A stretch of 12,063 bases of DNA from an uncultured Chlorobiota bacterium (GTDB taxonomy: Bacteria; Bacteroidota; Bacteroidia; Bacteroidales; JAADGE01): assembly GCA_947311125.1 (NCBI GenBank), contig CAMZKI010000089.1, positions 1 to 12,063 of the forward strand, given 5' to 3'. The position numbers and the translations under genes are program-made. Under the pieces are notes generated by a model. It was not told the origin of the DNA. It was given only the letters and a program-made list of their open reading frames with translations, and did no database searches. Below are positions 6,161-12,063 of the stretch, piece by piece; positions within the stretch are counted from its first letter, which is position 1, and each line of letters begins with the position of its first letter.

Positions 6161-7591
6161 ATGAATTTATCTGAAATTAAAAATATCTGGTCGGAACATT
6201 ACAAAACAGTTCCGGAACAATTAAAGAAAATGTCAGAAATAAACGGTATGATAAGTGCCTTTAACACCAATATTGATGCCGTAGTAAAAATTACAGGAAA
6301 ACAAACCGAAAAATACATTTCTGATTTTAAACTTAGCGAAGATTTTCTTTTTTCCGGCAAAAAAGAAATTAACAAACCTGAAGATGTGTTCAGAGGCTTA
6401 CTGCGATGCTTCAAAAACGGAATAGCCGAAGAATGGATTATTTCCGGCAAAGAGACTTTTGAGAAACTCGGCAATACACTTAATTACAATAAATTACAAA
6501 TGGGCGGACAAGGCGGTATAACAGCAAATGTTGCTGCTGCTTGTGATGTAAAAAATGTATTTGTGCATTGTGCGTCATTGCCTGAAATGCAGGCAAAGTT
6601 ATTTCTTAATTTTCCGAATTTGATTTCAGTTGATGAAAAAAAGAGCCTGAAACAAGCAAGTAAAATTCACAGAAAAAATGACGTTCCGCTTATTCATTTT
6701 ATCCTTGAATTTGATAAAAATGATACGGTTATCGTCAATAATAAAAAATATACCTGTCCTAAATCAAATCGCTTCATTGCAACTTACGACCCGCTGAATT
6801 TTAAACTTCATATTGATAAAAATTTTGTTGAACGAATTTCGCAGCCCGATATAAATTATGAATACATTATACTTTCCGGGTATCAAATGTTACAAGAAAA
6901 ATTACCGGACGGCACTTCCGGAAAGGATAAAGCGGCTGCATCACTGAAAGTTCTGCAAAAATTAAAACAAAATAACAAAGATACATTTGTCCATTTTGAG
7001 ATTGCTTCAACACAAGATAAAGTAATAAGAAAATATTTAATTGACAAAATTGCAAAAGGTGTTGAGAGCATAGGCTTTAACGAAAGAGAACTTATTGATA
7101 TTCTTGATGTTATAAATGAAAAAGAATTAGCTGAAAAGTGTAACTTAACCACAAGTTCGGTAAACCTCTTCAAAGCTATGCTGAAAGTTTTTGAATACAC
7201 AAAAACACCGAGAATGCAGCTTCATATGTTCGGGCTGTACATAACCTTACAGAAAAAAGGATTTCGCATCACACCTGTTCAGAACAGAAAAGGTATGCAA
7301 ACAGCTGCCGTAATTGCAGCCGGAAAAGCAGGAACCGGAACACTTGAAAATAAAGCAAACTTGTTGTGGGCAAAAGATAAAATCGTTTCGGAAACAGGGC
7401 TTAATGAGCTTGAAAATTTATCTGTCTTTATCCGGAAAAATTACGGAAAAAATAATATTATTGAAACGGGCATATTTGAACATAATGATTTTGACATAAT
7501 TGCCGTGCCTGCAATTATAGTAGATAAACCTGTAACATTAGTAGGAATGGGCGACACTATTTCTTCCGTTTCGTTACTTGCCGCACGATAG
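6161..7591 (+). CDS. ADP-dependent sugar kinase (ADP-PFK/GK family)
   Basis: The 476-residue protein belongs to the ADP-dependent glucokinase/phosphofructokinase family (Pfam ADP_PFK_GK), which uses ADP instead of ATP to phosphorylate glucose or fructose 6-phosphate. The family is best known from Thermococcales and other archaea, and from animal ADPGK. Visible signatures are the sugar-binding FNTNIDAVV (34-42), GGQGGI (115-120), the metal-binding HxE as HFEIAS (278-283, H278 and E280), SIGFNERE (303-310), and the catalytic GMGDTIS (462-468, with D465 as expected general base). All key residues are present, so it should be active; glucose or fructose 6-phosphate as acceptor cannot be decided here. 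The ATG at 6161 is preferred: a longer reading from 6107 would overlap the transporter gene and add 18 residues outside the family pattern. aroA converges 8 bp away. Confidence 0.9.
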   Translation: MNLSEIKNIWSEHYKTVPEQLKKMSEINGMISAFNTNIDAVVKITGKQTEKYISDFKLSEDFLFSGKKEINKPEDVFRGLLRCFKNGIAEEWIISGKETFEKLGNTLNYNKLQMGGQGGITANVAAACDVKNVFVHCASLPEMQAKLFLNFPNLISVDEKKSLKQASKIHRKNDVPLIHFILEFDKNDTVIVNNKKYTCPKSNRFIATYDPLNFKLHIDKNFVERISQPDINYEYIILSGYQMLQEKLPDGTSGKDKAAASLKVLQKLKQNNKDTFVHFEIASTQDKVIRKYLIDKIAKGVESIGFNERELIDILDVINEKELAEKCNLTTSSVNLFKAMLKVFEYTKTPRMQLHMFGLYITLQKKGFRITPVQNRKGMQTAAVIAAGKAGTGTLENKANLLWAKDKIVSETGLNELENLSVFIRKNYGKNNIIETGIFEHNDFDIIAVPAIIVDKPVTLVGMGDTISSVSLLAAR

Positions 7592-7599
7592 CCGGTTTT

Positions 7600-8841
7600 T
7601 TATTTTATTCCGAGTAAATCTTCATAAAAAGAAGGGTAGGATTTGTTTATGCTGTAAGCATTTTCAATTATTATTTCCGATTCGGCCTTAAGGGCAATAA
7701 CGGCAGCAGCCATTGCAATTCGGTGGTCGTTACCTGAATTTATTCTCCCGCCTCTTATTTTTCCGCCTTTAATAAACATTGTATCATTTTTTATCTTTAT
7801 CTCAATTCCGATTTTTGAAAACTCTCTCCGTAAAGTTTCTGCTCTGTTACTTTCTTTATAAATCAGTCTTTTTACACCTTTTATTTCGGAAATTCCTCTG
7901 CAGTTTGCCGCCAATACGGCAAGAGGCGGAAATAAATCGGGGCTGTGAGTTGCATCAAACTCAAAACTGTTAAGATTACTTTGTTCTGTAATTACGGAAT
8001 TCTCTGTAACATAAATCTTTCCTCCTGCTTTTTTTATTACGTCAATTATTTTTTTGTCAGCTTGATATGAATTTATATTTAAACCCGTAAGTTCAATTTT
8101 TCCGGAAATTAGTCCTGCAACAAGCAAAAAAGCAGCACCGCTCCAATCCCCTTCAACGGTATATTCCGAAACAGAATATTTTTGTTTTCCCTTAATATAA
8201 AATTCTTTGTAATTTTCATTTTTAACAGCAACTCCAAAATCACTTAAAACACTCAAGGTGAGGTCTATATACGGCTTACTGTTAAGATTTTCAACTTTAA
8301 TAACAGAGTCGTTACCTGATTTAGGCATAGAAATTAGCAAACCTGTTAATACCTGAGAACTTAAAGAAGCATCAATTTCTATTTTTCCGCCTTTAAGTTT
8401 TCCTGATACAGAAACAGGAATAAATCCTTTATTTGTCCGACACTTGACACCCGACTGTTTTAAGGCATCACAGATTTCATTTAGCGGGCGTTTTTTCAGC
8501 GAACCGCTTCCCGTAATTTCAAAATCATCCCCGAATAAGGTAACTATCGGAGAAAACATTCTTGCCGCCAAGCCGGATTCTCCGCAATTTATTATGTTTT
8601 TTACTTCTTTTTTACCGGGTACAATTGTTATTCGGTTATTCCTGACAATTACCTCAGCTCCCAAACTTTCGGCAACCGACAAAGCCGCTTTACAATCATC
8701 ACACATAGAAATGTTGTTGATAACAGTATTACGTTCTGATAAAACGGCACAAGCTATAACCCTCTGCAGCACACTTTTAGATGCAATAACTTGTATTTTT
8801 TTATTTATTTTTCGAGGTTTTACCGTAACCGCTTTATTCAT
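7600..8841 (-). CDS. aroA: 3-phosphoshikimate 1-carboxyvinyltransferase (EPSP synthase)
   Basis: This 413-residue cytoplasmic enzyme transfers the enolpyruvyl group of PEP to shikimate 3-phosphate, the sixth step of the shikimate pathway to chorismate. E. coli active-site positions are conserved: K22, S23 and R27 in ASKSVLQR, the PEP loop as CGESGLAARM (86-95), KKRP (116-119), S161, S162 and Q163 in DASLSSQ, the catalytic Asp D302 in HSPDLFPP, KESNR (329-333), NDHRIAM (371-377) and K400 in NKSYPSF. The loop has CGESG where E. coli has NAGTAMRP, a form I associate with Bacteroidota enzymes; its effect on glyphosate response cannot be judged here. It is slightly shorter than E. coli AroA (427). 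It is 68 bp downstream of the CDF gene, and no other shikimate gene is in the window. Confidence 0.97.
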   Translation of the reverse strand: MNKAVTVKPRKINKKIQVIASKSVLQRVIACAVLSERNTVINNISMCDDCKAALSVAESLGAEVIVRNNRITIVPGKKEVKNIINCGESGLAARMFSPIVTLFGDDFEITGSGSLKKRPLNEICDALKQSGVKCRTNKGFIPVSVSGKLKGGKIEIDASLSSQVLTGLLISMPKSGNDSVIKVENLNSKPYIDLTLSVLSDFGVAVKNENYKEFYIKGKQKYSVSEYTVEGDWSGAAFLLVAGLISGKIELTGLNINSYQADKKIIDVIKKAGGKIYVTENSVITEQSNLNSFEFDATHSPDLFPPLAVLAANCRGISEIKGVKRLIYKESNRAETLRREFSKIGIEIKIKNDTMFIKGGKIRGGRINSGNDHRIAMAAAVIALKAESEIIIENAYSINKSYPSFYEDLLGIK

Positions 8842-8847
8842 TATGTC

Positions 8848-8861
8848 TGTGTTTTTTAAAA
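8848..8861 (-). promoter_or_regulatory. Leader element shared with the DUF2249 gene (copy 1)
   Basis: The minus strand reads TTTTAAAAAACACA, ending 6 nt before the aroA ATG. The identical 14 bases lie at the same distance before the DUF2249 gene start (12039-12052). A-rich leaders aid ribosome binding in Bacteroidota, so a translation signal is a reasonable guess; no anti-Shine-Dalgarno complement is visible. Confidence 0.35.
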
Positions 8862-8869
8862 ATTAACGT

Positions 8870-8917
8870 CAAAATAATTCGATAATATAATGTCTTTTCT
8901 ATATTAAAATTATTTTG
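8870..8917. repeat. Two-part AT-rich hairpin between the CDF gene and aroA
   Basis: CAAAATAATT (8870-8879) is the exact reverse complement of AATTATTTTG (8908-8917), and inside it TAATATA (8883-8889) pairs exactly with TATATTA (8900-8906). The result is a 10-bp plus 7-bp stem with a small internal loop (3 against 1 nt) and a 10-nt apical loop. It overlaps the last codons of the CDF gene and fills most of the 68-bp gap. No T tract follows on either strand, so it is not a standard terminator. The left arm on the minus strand, TTATTTTG, is one base away from a TAnnTTTG box about 29 bp before aroA, so an operator or RNA processing site is possible. Confidence 0.6.
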
Positions 8918-9764
8918 CATCGATATGAACAGTTGCAGTAATATCAAGCTCTTTCTTTACATCTTTTTCAATATTATCGGCAATATTATGAGCTTCTTCA
9001 ACTGTCATATTTCCGGAAAGATTTATATGAAACGTGACCTCTTTGTGGTTTCCGTAATTATGAGAATGTATGTGATGAATACCGACATCAAAACCTGCAG
9101 AATCACCTGCAACTTTTTTTATCTTGTCAATAAATTCTTCACTGCATGATTCTCCTAATACGGCACTTGAACTTTCTTTAATAATTGAATAAGCTGTGTG
9201 CAGAATAAAAAGAGACACTATAATTCCCAATATTCCGTCAATCATGGGAAAATAGGGATTTATAAATATTCCTGCAAGAATTAAAACTGATGTAATCGCA
9301 TCGGAACGATGGTGCCACCCGTCAGCTTTTAATGATAAAAATCCTGTTTTTCTTGCCGTATAGAAAGCATACTGTGCAGACATCTCTTTCATTATGATTG
9401 ATACTATTAACACAGTTATTGAGAGTGTTCCGAAAACTGCTTTTTTATGATTTTTGATTGACTCGATTGACTCTAAAAAAAAGTTATATGCTACAACGGC
9501 AAGAAGTACTCCTATAAGTATTGATGTTATAAGCTCTGCTCTTCCGTGTCCGAAAGGATGCTTTTCGTCCGGAGGTTTTGATGATATTTTAGTTCCGATT
9601 ATTATACCGACAGAACTTATTGAATCCGATAACGAATGCCATGCATCACTTATTAATGCAACAGAGCCTGAAACAATACCTGCCCAATATTTAAGACCGA
9701 AAAGAATGGTATTTACAACTATAGATATCCATCCTTCACTGTATGCCAATTTATTTTTATCCAT
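8910..9764 (-). CDS. Cation diffusion facilitator family metal transporter, likely Zn2+
   Basis: A 284-residue inner-membrane antiporter that exports divalent metal in exchange for protons. Six hydrophobic segments precede a cytoplasmic C-terminal domain (about 205-284). The transport site is complete: HSLSD (H43, D47) in helix 2 and HHRSD (H151, D155) in helix 5, corresponding to YiiP D45/D49 and H153/D157. A His in the first position of helix 2 is typical of zinc-preferring members. The PFGHGRAE loop (70-77) is the conserved family loop after helix 2. The tail has many histidines (H230, H231, H233, H235, H240, H246, H259) and ends with VHIDAK, matching the metal-binding dimer domain. Length is normal. 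The gene is preceded by the terminator of the neighbouring operon, so it probably has its own promoter; aroA follows after 68 bp. Confidence 0.95.
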   Translation of the reverse strand: MDKNKLAYSEGWISIVVNTILFGLKYWAGIVSGSVALISDAWHSLSDSISSVGIIIGTKISSKPPDEKHPFGHGRAELITSILIGVLLAVVAYNFFLESIESIKNHKKAVFGTLSITVLIVSIIMKEMSAQYAFYTARKTGFLSLKADGWHHRSDAITSVLILAGIFINPYFPMIDGILGIIVSLFILHTAYSIIKESSSAVLGESCSEEFIDKIKKVAGDSAGFDVGIHHIHSHNYGNHKEVTFHINLSGNMTVEEAHNIADNIEKDVKKELDITATVHIDAK

Positions 9765-9770
9765 TTACAG

Positions 9771-9778
9771 CAAAAGTA
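9771..9778 (-). promoter_or_regulatory. Possible -7 box directly before the CDF gene
   Basis: The minus strand reads TACTTTTG, an exact TAnnTTTG match, only 6 bp before the ATG at 9764. If used, transcription would start at or next to the start codon and give a nearly leaderless mRNA. No -33 TTTG box is visible at the usual distance, so a chance match is possible. Confidence 0.3.
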
Positions 9779-9799
9779 AAAATAATCTTATTCATAACT

Positions 9800-9843
9800 A
9801 AAAAAGCAGCAAAATATCTTGTTTAATACAGATATAATGCTGC
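9800..9843 (-). terminator. Intrinsic terminator of the DUF2249/oxidase-like/DUF59 operon
   Basis: On the minus strand, 9843-9830 pairs with 9819-9806 over 14 positions with two mismatches (GCAGCA/TGCTGC outer stem, AGATAT-type inner stem, 10-nt loop), followed directly by six T residues (9805-9800). It begins 23 bp after the DUF59 stop codon and lies before the CDF gene, separating the two transcription units. Confidence 0.8.
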
Positions 9844-9866
9844 CGTAAACTCACTTATTGCAAATT

Positions 9867-10190
9867 TCACATATTAAGAAATGCTTTTCCTTCAGGAGTA
9901 ATCATTTCCGGAGTCCATTGCGGCTCCCAAGTCAGTTCTACTTCTGTTTCATAATCAGGCAAAAATGCTTTCACTACGGTTTCTACATGTTGAATAATTG
10001 TATCACCTACCGGACAGCCTCTTGCCGACAAAGTCATTACTATATGTATTCTTTTTTCTTCTTCGTAATGATGAACTTCATAAATTAGCCCTAAGTCAAC
10101 AATGTTCACTTCAACTTCGGGGTCTATAACAGTTTTTATTCTTTCGAGAATACTTTTTTCCGTAACTGATAATTTTTCTGTATCTAACAT
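9867..10190 (-). CDS. DUF59/MIP18-family Fe-S cluster assembly protein (SufT/PaaD-like)
   Basis: A 107-residue cytoplasmic protein made of one FeS_assembly_P (DUF59) domain. Hallmarks are DPEVEVNIVDLGLIY (23-37), TLSARGCPVGD with the conserved Cys C59, and the C-terminal WEPQWTPEMIT (88-98). Relatives (SufT, the MIP18 group, PaaD) help mature or insert iron-sulfur clusters into target proteins. Length matches stand-alone family members. No suf genes are nearby; it is the last gene of an operon, 8 bp after an oxidase-like membrane protein, and is followed by an intrinsic terminator. A role in maturing a redox partner of that operon is plausible but inferred. Confidence 0.9.
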   Translation of the reverse strand: MLDTEKLSVTEKSILERIKTVIDPEVEVNIVDLGLIYEVHHYEEEKRIHIVMTLSARGCPVGDTIIQHVETVVKAFLPDYETEVELTWEPQWTPEMITPEGKAFLNM

Positions 10191-10198
10191 AATATTAA

Positions 10199-11497
10199 TT
10201 ATTTTAAAGGTTCTGTTTTTTCTTTGTGGAATAAAATTTTAAAAGTATTGAATGTGAAAAGTCCTGCCGTTATGATAAAAAATACGGCACTTATTTCTAT
10301 CAGCAACTTTTCTTTGAGTAAAATTCCGATAAAAATCGTTATAAAAGCGATAATAAAAGAGTAATAGTGCAAGTTTGCCGTTTTTTCGTTATAAAGATGT
10401 GCCGGCATAGGTATTTTAAATTTCCCCACTTTATCCTGATATAGTTTAAGCCAAACAATAAAAGGAAGTGTTTTATACATTTGTCCTAATATAATTGATG
10501 TCAGAAATCCTAAAATCAGACTTATTCCGTAAAGAGATTTTATTCTTGTTGAAAAATCAGACAGAATATCAAGTTTTAATGCAGAAAAGATACCGAAAAC
10601 TACAGATAAAAATAACAGAACAAATGCTAAAACTGAAAGTTTCATCCCCATATCAAGTTTTTTTCGCAGTCGTTTTTTATAAGCATCATAATTATATTTT
10701 ACAAATAAAATTATTCCTCCAAGCAATATAAATGCCGAAATTATTGTAATAACTGTATTTTTACCGAAATAAAGATTAAGAGAGATTGCAATAAGACCTA
10801 TATTTGTCAGATAAAATGATATTTTTAAAAGCTTTTTATTTAATTTATGAGCTATAAAAAACATCGGTAAAAGCGTACTTGCAACCCCTGCTACAAGCAT
10901 CATAAACCATCCTGTAATTCCTATATGAAAATGAACGGGTAACAAATCAATATTTGATTTAGGAACAAAATTGAATACCAAATTTAAGGTTATAAAGATA
11001 CCTAATAAAACCGTAAGCAGCAGCCAAAAAACAGAAGAAATGATAAAAGCATTTTCATAAGTTCTTTGTTTTGTTTTAAGGGCACTGAAGAGTGTATTTA
11101 CTACAAACAAGATAACCGAAACAAGAATTAACGTTCCTCCTGCCTGCATAAATATCGTTTCTCCTATGTAATTATTCCAAAACGAATAGCTTAAAAGAAC
11201 CGTTCCTATCATCAAAGTATATAAACTTATGTGTGCTAAAACCTCACTGAACAGTTTTACTTCCATAACAACAGGTATCAGTTGATATAAAGCACCGAAA
11301 ATTATCAGTGTAATCCATCCTAATACCAGAATGTGTGTAACAGAAAGAACTTTAGGTCCGATATAAGAATTTGCCAAGTCACCGGAAGTAAAAAAAAGTA
11401 AAACCGATGCTGTTAAAAAGAAAATAGCCCCGACGGCGTAATGAGGTAAAACCACACTCGGCGAAGGAGCATTTTTAGTACTTAATCCTGCTTGCAT
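10199..11497 (-). CDS. 12-helix heme-copper oxidase subunit I-like membrane protein lacking most ligands
   Basis: A 432-residue integral membrane protein with about 12 helices. Three segments about 135 residues apart share a pattern. Residues 55-75 read H-I-x3-G-W-x6-G-x4-L-x-P, residues 191-211 repeat it exactly, and 330-345 keep G-F-x6-G-x6-P but have Ile (I325) where His is expected. This matches the pseudo-threefold build of heme-copper oxidase subunit I, where helices 2, 6 and 10 carry ligands. Only H19, H55, H189 and H191 are obvious candidate ligands. The HH pair of helix 7 and the HxH of helix 10 are absent, so it is unlikely to be a working oxidase. Such proteins are often annotated as cytochrome oxidase subunit I or are compared with NnrS. 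It lies between DUF2249 (4 bp) and DUF59 (8 bp) genes. A heme-binding, nitric-oxide or electron-transfer related role is inferred. Confidence 0.75.
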   Translation of the reverse strand: MQAGLSTKNAPSPSVVLPHYAVGAIFFLTASVLLFFTSGDLANSYIGPKVLSVTHILVLGWITLIIFGALYQLIPVVMEVKLFSEVLAHISLYTLMIGTVLLSYSFWNNYIGETIFMQAGGTLILVSVILFVVNTLFSALKTKQRTYENAFIISSVFWLLLTVLLGIFITLNLVFNFVPKSNIDLLPVHFHIGITGWFMMLVAGVASTLLPMFFIAHKLNKKLLKISFYLTNIGLIAISLNLYFGKNTVITIISAFILLGGIILFVKYNYDAYKKRLRKKLDMGMKLSVLAFVLLFLSVVFGIFSALKLDILSDFSTRIKSLYGISLILGFLTSIILGQMYKTLPFIVWLKLYQDKVGKFKIPMPAHLYNEKTANLHYYSFIIAFITIFIGILLKEKLLIEISAVFFIITAGLFTFNTFKILFHKEKTEPLK

Positions 11498-11501
11498 ATC
11501 T

Positions 11502-12032
11502 TTATTTTTTATAAATTATAAATTTCATATTATTTTCATCAACTTCTTTATTTACATATGTCCATCCTCTTGTTTCAAGTTCGGGAAGAAGATACTGAGG
11601 CAGCCTTTTGTGATGAACATAAAGAGCTTCGTCTTTATCTAATTTTTCCGTTTCTTCCAAAATACTTACCATAGGCATAGGCATTTCCAAATCTCTTACA
11701 TCAATTTCACGCATTTTACCGGCAAATTTATTTTCTGCATCCTCAAAAGTTAATTCTTGTTTTGAATCTTTTACTTTGCCTGGTTCTTTCTTTGCCTCTC
11801 CGGTTTTTGACAGATATGTGTAAACTGTATTACTGTCAGGACGTTCAACCTCATATTCATACCCCTGACTGCTTAATTTGTTAAGTAAAGGAACGGGCTC
11901 GAATGTATTTATTATCAATAAAGTTTCGTTCTCTTCCATTGCTTTCAGAGTATCAATAATTGCATGATAAGGGTCTGTCCCCGTTTCCAGTATGGGACGA
12001 ACATCTAATTTTACAATTTTATTTTTATTCAT
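11502..12032 (-). CDS. Tandem DUF2249 domain protein
   Basis: A 176-residue soluble protein with two copies of the DUF2249 fold (TusA-like two-layer sandwich). Domain 1 (about 8-75) has KLDVRP, a short helix, ETLLIINTFEPVPLL and LSSQGYEYEVE; domain 2 (about 108-175) has EIDVRD, ALYVHHKRLPQYLLPEL and RGWTYVNKEV. A charged, Lys/Glu-rich linker (about 76-107) joins them. The function of DUF2249 is not established; it commonly occurs near hemerythrins, oxidases and nitric-oxide related genes. The domain 1 segment ending in EPVP is the usual family form, whereas domain 2 carries VHHKRLP at the same place. No Cys is present, so TusA-type sulfur transfer is unlikely. It is the first visible gene of the operon; the true first gene may lie beyond the right edge. 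Confidence 0.85.
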   Translation of the reverse strand: MNKNKIVKLDVRPILETGTDPYHAIIDTLKAMEENETLLIINTFEPVPLLNKLSSQGYEYEVERPDSNTVYTYLSKTGEAKKEPGKVKDSKQELTFEDAENKFAGKMREIDVRDLEMPMPMVSILEETEKLDKDEALYVHHKRLPQYLLPELETRGWTYVNKEVDENNMKFIIYKK

Positions 12033-12038
12033 TTTAAT

Positions 12039-12052
12039 TGTGTTTTTTAAAA
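12039..12052 (-). promoter_or_regulatory. Leader element shared with aroA (copy 2)
   Basis: The minus-strand 14-mer TTTTAAAAAACACA ends 6 nt before the DUF2249 gene ATG, with the same sequence and spacing as before aroA. The last 31 bases of the window hold only this AT-rich leader; no TAnnTTTG box is visible in them. Confidence 0.35.
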
Positions 12053-12063
12053 TATTATTTTCA

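Noticed and set aside
7573..7606. Possible terminator between the sugar kinase and aroA
   Set aside because: Only a 3-4 bp stem (CCG/CGG) precedes the T run at 7596-7601; too weak to call.
8444..8866. Plus-strand 140-codon open frame antisense to aroA
   Set aside because: It lies opposite conserved aroA active-site codons and shows no protein family features.
10199..11497. A functional cbb3-type or NO reductase catalytic subunit
   Set aside because: The six-His ligand set is absent; only helix 2 and helix 6 type His positions remain.

Overview
The window reads as a chromosomal piece of an AT-rich member of the Bacteroidota, probably a Bacteroidales/Marinilabiliales-like lineage. Several signs point this way: promoter boxes of the Bacteroidota type (TAnnTTTG) upstream of the tRNA genes and ffh, A-rich start regions without strong Shine-Dalgarno sequences, a secreted protein with the 'DPSAxLDIxSxxxGxLLPRLT' head common in this phylum, and a CGESG-type EPSP synthase. 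The genus cannot be named from the sequence alone.

Layout. Positions 1-226 hold an 81-bp near-perfect inverted repeat. Its arms encode the signal peptide of two divergent genes: one leaves the window to the left (minus strand, only 26 codons visible), the other is a 684-residue secreted LamG-domain protein (149-2203). A bidirectional intrinsic terminator separates this gene from two minus-strand tRNA genes, Leu(TAA) and Gly(GCC). A compact divergent promoter region (about 2460-2540) serves the tRNAs on one side and a plus-strand gene string on the other: ffh (signal recognition particle GTPase), folD (one-carbon folate metabolism), an MFS transporter and an ADP-dependent sugar kinase. The last three are tightly spaced (15 and 10 bp gaps).

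From 7600 on all protein genes are on the minus strand. aroA (shikimate pathway) converges on the sugar kinase, and upstream of it lies a cation diffusion facilitator, with an AT-rich hairpin between the two. A second minus-strand operon follows (12032 to 9867), ending in a clear intrinsic terminator: a tandem DUF2249 protein, a 12-helix membrane protein with the pseudo-threefold pattern of heme-copper oxidase subunit I but without most ligands, and a DUF59/MIP18-family Fe-S assembly protein. The spacing (4 and 8 bp) indicates co-transcription, and the combination suggests a redox, heme or nitric-oxide related job; that function is an inference.

Most of the window is housekeeping. The parts worth a second look are the inverted repeat at the left end, the degenerate oxidase-like protein with its operon partners, the bacterial ADP-dependent sugar kinase paired with a transporter, and several small intergenic structures (heptamer repeats before folD, a two-part hairpin between the CDF gene and aroA, a shared 14-nt leader element). 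No CRISPR array, insertion sequence, rRNA or recognisable prophage is present.
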